Assembly (NCBI GenBank): GCA_036435485.1 | Contig: CM071601.1 | Location: forward strand, 184,796,939-184,860,938 | Length of the DNA: 64,000 nt | From: Saposhnikovia divaricata | Taxonomy: Eukaryota > Streptophyta > Magnoliopsida > Apiales > Apiaceae | Direction: 5' to 3' | Shown here: positions 1 to 11,667 of the stretch, piece by piece | Layout of the letters: each line of letters opens with the position of its first letter | Numbering within the stretch: position 1 is the first letter of the stretch | The notes under the pieces: model-generated | What the model saw: only the letters and a program-made list of their open reading frames with translations | Told to the model about the DNA's origin: nothing | Databases searched by the model: none | Made by a program: the position numbers and the translations under genes

Positions 1-266
1 CAGGTTGAAAATCTACATGAAAACCTCTGTCATAGGTTTGACTCACATATAGCAGATCATGCTTGAGTCCTGGAACCAGAGCTACATTTGTGATGATGAC
101 ACTTCCAAGATTGATATTGCCATATCCCAGAGTATGTCCTATGTTGCCATCTCCATAGGAAACTTTTGGGCCAGCCTTCTCCACATACTCTGATAGCAGG
201 GCTTTATTTCCAGTCATGTGTCCTGAACATCCACTGTCCACGACTAGGATACTCTCCCTGATGCCC
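1..266 (-). pseudogene. copia pol fragment: aspartic protease region
   Basis: Translating the minus strand from about position 266 to the window edge gives an open frame with the active-site motif VDSGCSGHMTG (Asp-Ser-Gly), then a region with SYGDGNIGHTLGYG and LVPGLKHDLLYVSQ. This is the conserved copia protease / GAG-pre-integrase stretch, which cleaves the Gag-Pol polyprotein. It is out of frame with the gag part that ends at 282. The fragment is cut by the window edge, so whether the rest of pol is intact is unknown. Confidence 0.85.
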
Positions 267-281
267 TGCAATCACAAACAA

Positions 282-2553
282 TTACTGAAGATTAGATTTA
301 AGGATCCAGACTTGCTTGGATCCTTTGGCTTTCTTAATTTTGTTAGCTTTAGCAGCGGAATTTACACTATCAGAGTTTAAGCTAACTTTATCAGAGTTTA
401 CACTTGCAGAATTAACCCTAACCCATTTCAGATTAGGTTTCAGTTCATAGTAATTATGATAAATAGCATGATAATTTCTGCAAGTATAAATAGAATGCCA
501 AGTGCTTCCGCAGTGTTTGCATAAAGTATGTGGTCTAGTTCTAACATTATCTTTCTTTACTTCAGACTTGGAAGGTAAAGAATTAATGTTTTTGTTCTTC
601 CTGCAAAAACTAGCAAGATGGTTAGTGCTACCACAGCTATGACATGTCTTTCTTGGAGCTAAAGTAGCAAGCATTGGATAATTACCTTGAGTGATGCCTA
701 CTTTACCATTTCTGTTCTTTCTAGACACTTTCTGTTTCTTAACAGATTTTAACTCCTTAAGCTTATGCTTGAGTTATTTATCTGTCATTAAACCAATATT
801 AACCTGTTTAACACTAGTTTTTACTGGTTCTTTCTTAACAGCTTCTTTTCCACATTCAAACCTAGGTTCACTTATTCCATTAACAAATGTTCCAAATTTC
901 TTAGGTGGAAGAGGTGGTCTAATCTTGACTGTATTCTGAAACCCAAGTTCATCTTCCTTAGAATAACCTAGACCTACAGTATCAGATTGAAAAACTTCTT
1001 GAGTGTCTTTTCCAGAGTGAGTCCAAGTTTTAATAATGTGATTTGCCTTCTCCAATTCAGATTCTAGTTGTTTATACTTACTTAACAACTCTTGTTCAAG
1101 ATAGACAGCATCATCTCTCTCCTTTTGAACTTGCTGCATGTTAGCAAGTTTCTCTTCTACAACCTTATTTCTCTCTTTGAGTTCAGAATTCTCAGTTTTG
1201 ATTCTCTCATTCTCTAAAGTCTGATCCCTATAACTGATATGCAAAGCCTTAAGATATATTCTCAATTCAGTTATATCATCAGTATTATAAGCATAGGTAG
1301 TTAGAGGTACCTTGTTTTCAGAATCTTCAGCTTCATCAACAGTAGTAGCCATGAGAGCATAGTTCACATCCTCATCTGAGTCAGAGGTGTCTGCCCAATC
1401 TCTGCCTTTAGTGAAGAGTGCCTTCTCAGTTTTACCCTTCTTGCACTCAGGAGCATAGTGACCCATCTCCTTACACTTGTAGCATTGAATCTCAGACTTG
1501 TCTCTCTTCCCAGATTTGGTATCCTTTCTCTCAGATTTGCTGAAATTCTTCCTGTCAGACTTTGAATCATTCTTGGAGAATTTCTTTCCCTTCTTGAAGT
1601 TCTTGAATCCCATCTTCTTGAAGGTCTTTACCATCAAAGCAGCCATTTGCATCATTTCCTCATCATCTTCAGAATCAGATGGTCCATCTATATTTGAGTC
1701 AACATCAGAGTTTGATGACTCATTTTCAGAATGAATGACCAAAGCTTTTCCTTTTGCTTTCTTCCTTGATGCTTCCCTCTTTGAGGGTCTTTCTTCAACT
1801 CTTAGAGCAACAGACTTTGACTTCCTGTCTGATCTTCTGCTTCTCTGTTCCATTTCCAGTTCATGAGTCTTGAGCAACCCATAGATCTCATCAATATCAG
1901 TGTCAGCCAGATCATAGTTGTCTCTAATAGTGATTGTCTTAACATCCCACTTTTCAGGTAGAGAAAGAAGAAACTTGAGATTTGAATCTTCTAGATCATA
2001 TTCTTTATTAACCAGTGACAGATCATTGAGTAGCTTTACAGAATCTGTCAAAGGTTTCTATCATTGATTCTTCAGATCTAGCCTCAAAGTGTTCATACTC
2101 CTGTGTGAGTATGTTCCTTCTATTCTTCTTGATTGCAGCAGTTCCTTGACATCTAACCTCCAGAGCATCCTAGATCTCTTTTGCAGTTTTACAATTGATC
2201 ACTTCGTTAGACATAACATTATCCAATGAACTATGAAGCAGATGTCTAACCTTTGCATCCTTAGCAATGGATGAAATGTCCTCAGGAGTCAAATCTTTCT
2301 TCTCCTTTGGAATAGATTTAGCTTCCTGTCCAGCAGTAACAACAGATAATTTTGTAGGCTTATGAGGGCCTTCATAAATTCTGTCAAGATATTCTGGATC
2401 TGTAGCCTCCAGAAACATAGCCATTTTCACCTTCCAGGTTGAGTATTCGGTTGGATTGAGAATAGGAACCCTGATTGTCTCATATCGGCTCACAGTTGCA
2501 GGTTGAGCCTTCTCAGCACTAGAGCATGTTGTTGGAGGAGGAATTTCTGCCAT
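282..2553 (-). pseudogene. copia gag with three CCHC zinc knuckles, broken
   Basis: Three minus-strand pieces make one gag. 2170-2553 (127 aa) starts MAEIPPPTT and contains the UBN2-like gag core; it ends at a TAG where the sense of the frame suggests Trp (..KEI-stop-DALE). The frame then shifts by one base near 2045 and continues 774-2051 (about 425 aa) with a CCHC knuckle CYKCKEMGHYAPEC near its middle, acidic/Ser-rich segments and a coiled coil. After a TAA at 774-776 it continues 282-728 with two more knuckles, CHSCGSTNHLASFC and CKHCGSTWHSIYTC. Gag packages element RNA into virus-like particles. The lesions make this a pseudogene. Confidence 0.85.
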
Positions 2554-2608
2554 TGATTATAGTTGTGTGTGTGTGTGGATCTTAAACTGTATTAAATTAA
2601 TAGATTAA

Positions 2609-2621
2609 GCTCTGATACCAA
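2609..2621 (-). other. copia primer binding site
   Basis: The minus strand reads TTGGTATCAGAGC, the standard plant initiator-Met tRNA complement that primes minus-strand DNA synthesis. It lies one base inside the LTR edge and just upstream of the gag start, which fixes the orientation of the element. Confidence 0.9.
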
Positions 2622-2622
2622 T

Positions 2623-3161
2623 TGTTAGGCCGAATACACAATTATAATCAACTAAGTATGAGAGAATAATAATAAGTTCTTAAAAGACTGTTTGGAATTA
2701 ACTCCTGTCTCAGTGATGTAAAATATCATAGAGAGCTGCTTAGGTTACAATGAAAAGATATTGTGTTACACGATCGATACCCTTCTAGGGTTAACCTAAC
2801 TGTATTTATAAAGATATACAGCTACGTACAATTGATAATTGATTCTCCTATAAATCAGCTATACAAATATTATCAATTACGATTGCTACATGTCTTTCTA
2901 GTCAGCACGACTTCCTTTGACAGCTATCCAATCTTCAAAGATATCGCTTCCATAATTATCTTCAATAATTCTGTTACTGACCAGCAAATGCTTCTGTTCA
3001 ACAGAATTTAGCTGCTTCCTCTTGTCAGCGTATAGCAAACTCTGTCGAGCTTCCAACTGTCAGAGTTTAACTAAACTTTGACTGCTTCCAGTTTCAAGTT
3101 AAACTCTGTTTTTCCATGTAAACTTAAACACTGATATTAACCATATCAATTATATTTAACA
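2623..3161 (-). repeat. copia 5' LTR
   Basis: On the minus strand this block begins TGTTAAATAT and ends GGCCTAACA next to the PBS, giving the short inverted ends TGTTA/TAACA expected of an LTR (about 539 bp). The inner edge is secure from the PBS. The outer edge at 3161 is inferred from the terminal motif, because the partner LTR lies outside the window and no TSD can be checked. Confidence 0.65.
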
Positions 3162-5138
3162 GAATGCAACAGCTAATAACTCAGTCTACTGAATCTCTGC
3201 TTTAGCCTTTGCTCGATTGCTAGGGCCTACGTCCTTCGTATCTACATAAACATAAATACTATTTTAGCATTCTATACTTCTAATACGTCTCATCCTATTC
3301 TACCCAAACGACTCCTATAATGCGTTAACACTTAGTACTTATATAGACATTGACTATACTAAACATATTCACCAAGTACTTTCATATAATCAAGTAATCA
3401 CTTAAGCACTTAGCGATTAGAACATGCAATTCACATATGTCAACTAAACACTTAACACATAACAGCACCTTAACTTATAATCAACTTATAACTTTATACT
3501 ATAGATTTTATAGCTTATAATTCTAACAAAAATCGGGCAGAGTTTCCTTTATAAACTGGACTATCCTGTCGGAACATAACCGACTAAAAAACACAACCAA
3601 TTCAATCCGATGGATTTCAAATCCACCTAGAAGTCCAAATTCATCCCTTTTCCATTACTACGAAATCCGACATCACTAAACAAATATCGAAAACTAATAA
3701 CTTAACTCATTCTTGAATAAAGTTACGAAATCATATATAATAAATCACAAAATCATGTAATTCCTATCTTTAATCAAAAATTCGAATACTCAACTCATAG
3801 CAGCTTTGAAATCCACAATTACATGCTCACTAAATCACACTTAGCATATAATCATCAAATTGACTTTAAATTATTATTAATTACTCATGAAAATTTGAAT
3901 AATTCATAATAATTATTCTATAATTCGAGTTTCATCTCTAAAAATTCAAGAATTACACTTATATGTTGACTAACAATTAATTAACATTATAATCATCATC
4001 ACATCTCTAATTTACAAGGATTAAACATGAAACAATTAATAATATATATATATATATATATATAATTAATTCACAAAAAATTACATAAACATATAATCTC
4101 TTGCATGCAACCAATTTTATGCACATATATAGACTCTAACTCAATTATAAAGACTGTAAATGCAACCAAACACCACCACCGGCCAACCCTCGCGGGAAAA
4201 CCCCATGGTCGCCGGTGGGGTTTCTACCAAAACTCACAAATAACCTCCAAAACTCGATTTTTGATTAGAATTAACAGCATAGAGACTCAAGAACACTATT
4301 ACAAGGCTTTACAACCTTTGCATGTCTGTTTAGAGGCACATACACACACACACACATGACTACATATATATACATATAAATTCAGACAAAAACATCACCA
4401 AACTAGTATCTAAACATATGAACAATTAATAGAAGCTTAAAACAGAGTTTAGACATGGTTTTGATGTTAAAATCGAAAGAAAATGAGAAAAAGGGAGAGA
4501 GGAGAGTACCCTGCTGCTGAGCTCACGAACAAGAGAAGAAAATGAGGTGGATGGTGCTTACATAGACTCAGGGCAAAATGGTAAACTGCAAAAGCTGAAA
4601 ATCTATTTTCTTTAAAAATCGTTTTCTAATCATTTTAAAATTGAAGAAAAATGGAAAATTAAGATAAAAATAAATTTTAAAATTCTAAATTGAAGTTTAT
4701 GAAATTAAAAACCTCCCCATATTTTTAAAATAATTTTTTGAATCAAAAATGAATTTTCGAGTTAAAGAACCTTTAAAAGAATTAAAACTTTTTAAATCAT
4801 TTTAAAATACCAAAACACAAAATTAAACATTCCCACTAATTTTAAAAACTAATTAATATCATAAAGATGATAATGCAAAAGATTTCATGATTTAAAGCAA
4901 CTTCAATGATTTTATAAGATTTTTAGAAGATTAAAAATGCATGTTTAAAATAGTTTTAATGCATCAAAAATGCCAATAAAATTCTATGAGCACATACGAC
5001 ACATACCAATCATCGTATAATCATATAATCATGATTTCACACATAACTTGACTTCACAAATAATTTCCATATCACATAAATCACATTTATCAATTAAATA
5101 AACTCTTTTACAATCGCGAAAAATTCTAGGTCGTTATA
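3162..5138 (-). repeat. Tekay-type gypsy LTR (3' LTR), outer edge unresolved
   Basis: This 2-kb AT-rich stretch has no gene. Its right edge on the minus strand starts TATAACGACCTAG directly after a polypurine tract, and resembles the start of the solo LTR at 28184 (TGTAATAACC). It is therefore the 3' LTR of the integrase-bearing element at 5178-6124. The left edge was not found, and part of the left portion may be other sequence. A short (TA)n tract lies near 4040-4063 and a (CA)n near 4341-4356. Confidence 0.55.
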
Positions 5139-5140
5139 GC

Positions 5141-5151
5141 CTTCCCCCTTA
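5141..5151 (-). other. polypurine tract of Tekay-type element
   Basis: The minus strand reads AAGGGGGAAG between the end of pol and the start of the LTR, the usual site for plus-strand priming in LTR elements. Confidence 0.7.
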
Positions 5152-5177
5152 AAAGGATTCTGTCCCAAGAATCTCAC

Positions 5178-6124
5178 CTAAGAAAACAAATGAGGATACT
5201 TGGCAAGCATTTCGCTCTCAAGTTCCCAAGTTGACTCTTCAACTTTAGGATTCCTCCACAAAACCTTAATCAATCTAACAATCTTATTTCTAAGCTTCCT
5301 TTGTGTCCTATCTTGAATCTCTACTGGTTGCTCCTCGTATGTTAAATCTGCTTGAATCTCGATGGGTTCACACTCGATCACATGACTCATATCTGGATTA
5401 TATCTCTTAAGCATAGATACATGGAAAATATAGTGAATGTGGTACATGTGCGGTGGCAACGCCAATTCGTAAGCAACCTTCCCGACTCGCTTCAAAATCT
5501 CAAACGATCCTACATATCTTGGACTCAATTTTCCCTTCTTACCAAATCTTTTCACTCCCTTCCATGGTGATACCTTTAACAACACTTGATCTCCTACTTC
5601 AAAACTCATATCCTTTCTGGCTTGATCAGCATACTTCCTCTGTCTATCTTGAGCAGTAATAAGTCTTTTCTGAATAACTTCAATCTTTTCCTTCGTCTGT
5701 TGGAGCAGTTCTGGTCCTAAAATCTTCCTTTCACCAACATCTTCCCAATACACTAGTGATCTACACTTTCTTCCATACAAGGCTTCATACGGTGGCATTC
5801 CGATACTTGTGTGATAACTGTTGTTATATCAACCAATGGCAGATGTTCATCCCAACTACCCTTAAAATCCAGTGTACACGCTCTAAGCATATTTTCAATT
5901 GTTTGAATTGTCCTTTCACTTTATCCGTTCATCTGTGGATGGTAAGCTGTACTCATCTTAAGTTGGGTTCCTAAACATTCTTGAAATTGTCGCCAAAATC
6001 TTGAATTAAATTGTGGGTCTCGATCAGATACTATCAAAACAGGAACTCCATGACGTGACACAATTTCCTTTAAATACAGATGTACCAACCTATCTAGTGA
6101 AAATCTCTCGTTAATCGGTAGAAA
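5178..6124 (-). pseudogene. Ty3/gypsy chromovirus (Tekay) integrase C-terminal part
   Basis: The last 206 residues (5178-5798) are open and hold the integrase tail (PPYEALYGRKCRS, then GDQVLLKVSPWKGVKRFGKKGKLSPRY) and a chromodomain-like end (KVLWRNPKVEESTWELESEM). Upstream, 5800-6124 encodes the catalytic-core piece with VSDRDPQFNSRFW, followed by AYHPQ, an in-frame stop, then SERTIQTIENMLRA. A second lesion near 5825 shifts the frame. The catalytic core breaks off abruptly at about 6124, so RT, RNase H and the N-terminal integrase part are missing. The chromodomain is known to guide integration to heterochromatin in this family. Non-functional remnant. Confidence 0.87.
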
Positions 6125-6460
6125 ATAATCAATAATTAATTATACAAACAAATTGACTTTACAATATACTTGAATTATTCAAAATACTAAATACATTCTC
6201 AAATAGTATTAGACATTTTGGTGAATAAATTACAAACAAAAAATAAAATTTATTACAAAGTCAATGAAAATATTGTTGGCGAATATAATCAAGATTGGAT
6301 AAACACATTAAAATACATTATATCAAGGTTTCCTTCATCTAAACTACGATCGTTGATCAGATCTTAAATTGTGGTACATCTTTCCCTTATATCACTAAAA
6401 TATATATCCTTTTTGGCGAGATAATCAAACAATTTATTATAATCGGGTAGAAAGTATATA
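6125..6460. other. AT-rich stretch, no gene seen
   Basis: No coding motif, terminal repeat or RNA gene was recognised here. The left edge coincides with the abrupt truncation of the integrase fragment, so it may be the end of an insertion or a deletion joint. Confidence 0.5.
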
Positions 6461-7110
6461 TTTGGTTTGTGAGAACGTAATCGAACAACCAACCATTATT
6501 AATCTGAATAACTTGTAGAAGGGGGGTTGAATACAAGTTAAGTAATCATGTCTGATTTTTGCTTAAATAGATAAACAAGAACAAATGAATAAATCAAATT
6601 GTTTGTATTAATAAGATCAAATACAAACTATACCAAATGTGTACAAATACCTTTAGTAGCTGCTCTTAATAAAAATCTCTCTCTTTCTCTGTAAAAACCT
6701 TAACACAAGTTATTACAGACTCTCGTTCTTCTCTTCTCTAACACTTATTAAAATGATATAGAGAGAGTATTTAATGCTACCTATCAACAAATAACAGAAA
6801 GTAACAACAATACATGGTAATGTTCTGCCATCCAGTTGATAGTTTCCATCAATTAGACTCTTTTCTTCATGCATACTTCTTGTTGTTCTTCAAAACAACC
6901 GATCCTAAAATATAGCGCTTTCCAGCTTCCACAGTATCTATAATGACATCAGAATTACATCATCATCAAGATCTGATCATTCCATCAGGAATTGATCATA
7001 GCATCAGGATTTGACTTGACGTATCAGGATCTGTCCATAGTTCCTGAAATATAGTCCTTGACGCACTGTTCCTGACTAAAACTCTACAGTTGATGTTAAA
7101 ACATTTAACA
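6461..7110 (-). repeat. probable copia LTR remnant
   Basis: On the minus strand this starts near 7110 with TGTTAAATG, the same opening as the copia LTR ending at 3161. Near its other end it carries a ...TTCAACCCCCCTTCTAC... segment of the kind seen near the 3' end of many plant copia LTRs. No PBS follows on the left and no TSD was found, so the exact edges and completeness are uncertain. Confidence 0.45.
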
Positions 7111-7490
7111 ATACAACCAGAATAGAATTTAAGTATTTCTATGTGCATGAAGTTAAGTATCTCCTTTCTTCAGATGTAGATATAGTATCTGGTACTTAGA
7201 AGAATCCACACTATTTTGATGCAGACTCTGACTGGCTGATTGATTTCTTTCCTTTAAATCTATGACTAGATTTATCTGTATCAGCATCTGTTTCTTTTCT
7301 TTTACCACTACCATGTTGAGATTCACCTCTATCATCATCAGTTCTTATTTTATATTTTATCTTCTCCAGACAAAATTCCCCCAGTCTTTTGTCTCTTAAT
7401 TGTCTTTATCTCCCCCTTTTTGACATCAATAACATTAATGCCAAAAGATTCGGTGATAGAACAAAGAAGATTCATCAGAACTGCTTGATT
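7111..7490 (-). pseudogene. copia 3' internal tail
   Basis: A minus-strand piece encodes ITESFGINVIDVKKGE, immediately followed by a purine-rich AAAAAGGGGGAGA tract and Ser/Lys-rich sequence with stops. I recognise this layout as the post-pol 3' region of Sire/Tork-type copia elements; the match is from memory and not computed. It leads into the probable LTR at 6461-7110. Confidence 0.4.
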
Positions 7491-7910
7491 CTTATGCCAA
7501 TTATCATCATGAAAATCACAATATGGACGCTCGTGCTTATTTCCTGGAGGACCAGTTCTAAATGGTTTCTTAAACCATGAAGGCTTCTCATTCACTGCAT
7601 ATATGTGATCTGTCGGAGCTGCGAGAGGGGTGAAAGATTCATAGATGAGCCTCTCTCATCGATTGTAGGAAGCTGGCGGTGGAACCTGATTCAAAGCAGG
7701 TCTAGTAGGATTAACAGCTTCAGCTTCCGACTTCACCTGGGATGTGCGACTAACAACCTTCCTATTATCACGGTTATTAGGGCTTCTGGGCCTTGTCATC
7801 TTGTTTCCTGACCATCCACCTTGCTTCTCAAACTCTGGATCTTTCTTCAAATCAGCTAGAGATTCCTCCACAAGACGAAAAGATTCTGCCTGAGAATAAA
7901 AGTCTACCAA
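7490..7910 (-). pseudogene. Tat/Retand-type gypsy gag C-terminal fragment
   Basis: The minus-strand translation contains QAESFRLVEESLADLKKD, KVVSRTSQVKSEAEAVNP, then (after a stop) SFTPLAAPTDHIYAVNE and the start of a CxxH-type knuckle, YCDFHDD. The same layout, with the knuckle YCRFHRDVGHDTDNC, occurs in the Retand-like element at 34534-36336. The fragment is truncated in the knuckle and joined to the copia tail on one side and to Tekay DNA on the other at about 7907, so it is a mosaic scar. Confidence 0.6.
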
Positions 7911-9055
7911 CGTCTCAATATAAGAGAGGAAGGAATTTCGTGAGAAGAAATGGGTATATTTGATGATTAGTAAGAGAAAAGAATATGAGGAATTTTAAGG
8001 TATAATTGAGATTTACTATTGAGAGTAAGGTGTATTTTGAGGATAGAGTCAGAATAAGGATAAACAAAGGAAGTGGGGATAATTAATGAAGGATTCGAGG
8101 TGCAATAACTTTTAGTGGGGGAAGGCCAATATTGTGACGAATACCCTAAGTAGCAGAGAGAGATTAAAGATGTTAATTATTCAAAGGATTAATCCAAAAA
8201 GGTGTAAATGAGTAAAACTCGAGGTAAAGATTTTAATGAGAATAACAAAGGGAAATTTCAGAGGTGGAGTAGATAATATATAATGAAGGAACTAAGGTGG
8301 ATCAGCAAGATGTAAAGAGTGTATAGTGAACAATAGACATATGGGATAAGGTATCCAGAGGAAATTACAGGTACGCTCTAATTTAACTATTTAAGTGTGA
8401 ATGTTTGGTTAGGGATCGACTAAGTCAATGAATGGTGTAGGTAGGTTGACAACCTAGATAAGGAAAATCAATATCTGTTAAGGGTCAGAGAACTCTATAA
8501 AAAGGAGATTAAGAGTATTGGGGAAAGTGCGAGAATATTTTTCAAGGATGAAAGGAAAGTATATGTTTGTATAAGTACGAACAGGAAATATACATTAAAA
8601 ATAATATTTTCTTACAATTGTTTCCAGAAATATTAGTAGAATTTATTTTATGGAAAATTTTACAGAGGTGAGATATAGGAATATTGAGGTGTTAATATTT
8701 ATGTCATGATAGAGATCAAAATATAGCCAAACCATAGTGAGATACACTACCATACAGGAAAGGCCAATGTGGTGGCCGAGGCAATAGTAAAAAGGGAGGA
8801 GAAAGAGGAGATATTATAGAATGATCAAATACAGGCAAAGGAAGATAATGAAAGAACTGTTATTGATAAGCTAAATGGCATGTTGGTGAATGACAAGCAG
8901 GTTATGTTGGTGTATTTTGTGCAAACAAGATAGAGATATTATGAAAGGAAAAGGATAGAGGAAGTAGTGTGGAAGTTAGAAGGTATGGATGAAAAAAGTA
9001 CCTATGGACATTTGCAACATGATTCCGGGACGGAATCCTTTTAAGGGGGGAAGAC
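7911..9055 (+). mobile_element. Tekay-type gypsy internal region, decayed, copy 1
   Basis: Plus-strand internal DNA immediately left of a polypurine tract and LTR. Two traces of pol survive: the RNase H end motif YHTGKANVVAEAIVKRE (about 8748-8816) and a chromodomain-like end (about 8930-9055, with EEVVWKLEGMDEK and HDSGTESF). Only about 120 bp separate them, so the integrase has been lost. The rest is riddled with stops. It is nearly identical to 14257-15256, except that copy 2 has a small insertion near 15180 and scattered substitutions. Confidence 0.75.
9040..9053 (+). other. polypurine tract
   Basis: The tract ttttaaggggggaag lies directly before the LTR start TGTAATAACCC. It marks the LTR at 9056 as the 3' LTR of the internal region to its left. 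Confidence 0.75.
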
Positions 9056-11605
9056 TGTAATAACCCTAACTTTAGCAATGCAACAGTGATCACATGAATA
9101 GTAAATTTTGAGGATTTATGGAAATTGTATGTAAGTACCCTAGATTTGAAATGAAAAATGAATAATCAGGAACCATATTAGTGTTGTACTATGAAATGAG
9201 TGACTCAAAATGATAATGGATTTTAGAATTTCCTGAATATGGACTTTAAGAATTTTCGATTTCGATTGAGAACCTGAGAGACAACCGGGAGAGCAACTTC
9301 TGAGAAAAAGAGAATATACCAAGGATATTGGATCTAATATCTACTTGAGGATTAGAATCACCCTAACACACTAATATATTATGTGGGAGAGGATATTATA
9401 TATCCAAGGAATTTACAAAGGAGAAACCACTGAGACAATCGCAGAAATCATTTGATGGATCAAACGACGAGAAAACTTTGAACGGAGCCCAAACGCCCAA
9501 AACATGGGGGAAAGCCCAAATTTCGGCCCAACACTATAAGGAGCTGATCTTAGAGTATTAAGGAAGGAAACCATGTGAGTGAATAAGAGAAAAAGGAAGG
9601 GCATTGGTGGAACATTTCAAGATAAGGCAAGGACAAGCAAGTAAATACCAAGAAATGGAGTAACATGTTTTAAGCTTGGCAAGTGGACCAAAGGATCACC
9701 AAAACTTGGACAAATAGATGACAACACCACATTAAAAGAGGATAAGAGTGAATAAAGGGATAGATACATGTATAAGCAAGTAGAAATCAAGCTAAACCCA
9801 TAGACATACAAACTGCCTAGCAAGAGCAAGGAGGAAAGAAAAATTAATATCTCCATTTATATCCATGATAAAATCACCAAATTTGAACCACAACCTCTCC
9901 ACTCCATGGGAATTATTCGCTCCAAATTTCATATCAATCCAAGTAGTGTAGCCTAGGCAAATCATCTCCCCAAGTTGAAGAAGCAAACTGTCCAGATTGT
10001 TGACAGTTTCTGTGATGATTTTCAAACGGCCATATCATCTTCATTACTCAATGGAATTTTGTGTTCTTTATATGGTTGGAAAGCTGGTTAGATGATCTAC
10101 AACTTTTCTTTAGAAGCCTCATCCAGAAAACCTAGGTTAGGGCCTCGTTTTTCATGATCTTTCAGTCGGGTTCTAATAACTCCGAATTACTAACTTTGTG
10201 TTCTTCAATTCTTTTGATCATCCAAGCTTACCCAAGGCTATACAAGGACTATACAAGGTTTACAAAGCTATTACACACATAAAGGAAGGTAACCATCTTT
10301 GGAAACCCTAGCTTTTACTTTGAGTTTAGTGGTTTAGTGAGTTATAAAACTTTGATGCATGTTTAGGACCTTAGATTTATGATTGGACTTGATTGATTGT
10401 CACAAATGGTATCCTAGTAGCATAGGTAGTGGATACCCTTTGTTGACTGTTAAATTTGAGGTATGAGTTGTTTGGAGTGGATGGTATGATATTTGGAGTA
10501 TTTGGATTTTTGGATTATTCGATTTATAGCCGTCGAAATGGCGAATTGTTGTTGAGGCTTAAAAAGTAGACACCTGAGACACATACCCTCTGTAAATGTT
10601 GAACCACTGCCTAGAACTTGTAGATCTTGTTTCATAGATCATTTTGGCGAAAGCCTTGTAGCATTTTGATTTACGATTTAGGAGAAATGGCCAAATTCAT
10701 AAAAGTGGTTCGATCGCCTAAGTGCTAAGTTCATGACTTCAATTGAACCCCTTAATGGTATGATTTTGGTGGCTAATCGAGTTTATTAAATACTAGATAT
10801 CATAAGGTGTATGTGTGCGAAGGAATCACCTCGAAAGATTAAACGGTTGATTTTATAGAAAAGTTTAAGCCGAGGTCGCTTAAGTGAAAACCGAGAAAAC
10901 GTAATTGTGTCAACTTTAAAGGCTATAATTACCATACTTAAACATCTTTAAAAGTTATGAAATTTTGGGACAATATAGTAGGGTGAATAGAGAGTCAAAC
11001 CCCACTGACCTTGTGTCAAAATTCAAAATTTATAATTTATGAGAAATTTTACAGTCGAGTGTGGTCAATAAGGAATCCAAAAGGAAATGGTGTAAATCGC
11101 TAAAACTTTGATTGAGTCTAAGAATGGTTAAGTTCTTGGAACTTCTGGAGTATGAATGATATGGTATTATTATATAAGGGTTAGGAGGTTAAGTGGAATA
11201 TATTCTAACGATGATCCTTTTCGTGTCTATATAACTCAGGACGAACCACGGGTCATTCCTCTGGGATTTAGAGATCGAGGCAAGATTTCTCCTATCTTTA
11301 CTTTGGAAAATTATTTACCTTCAAAGAAAGATGATTTCATGGAATATATATGTGATCCTATTGTTACTATATTGTTGAGAATTTACTTCCTGATTTTGGG
11401 AATTAAAGAGAGATGGATATGGATATACAGATATGATTATGCATAAAGTGAACATGCTTTATGATTAAAAGAATATGAAAGAATGGTATCAGTTGTTATC
11501 TAGGGTTATATGATTTATAATATTATGTTAAAAATATTCTTTCTGAATATTGTGATTTAATAAATATTATTTGATTATTATTTATTATTTCTAAAAAAAG
11601 AATGG

Positions 11606-11667
<62 letters not shown>

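Larger units (their letters stand above)
1..3161 (-). mobile_element. Ty1/copia retrotransposon, 5' part, decayed
   Basis: Minus-strand copia element entering from the left edge. In element order it reads LTR (3161-2623), primer binding site, gag and the start of pol with the aspartic protease; integrase, RT and the 3' LTR lie outside the window. gag carries a nonsense codon at 2170-2172, a frameshift near 2045 and further stops at 774-776 and 282-284, so this copy cannot make an intact polyprotein. The long gag with extra zinc knuckles and the protease motif DSGCSGHMTGNK suggest the Sire/Tork side of the copia tree; the lineage is inferred from memory of the families. Confidence 0.88.

Noticed and set aside
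11156..11446. 96-codon plus-strand frame
   Set aside because: It lies inside an LTR; the second LTR copy has lost 67 bp within it, and no known motif is present.
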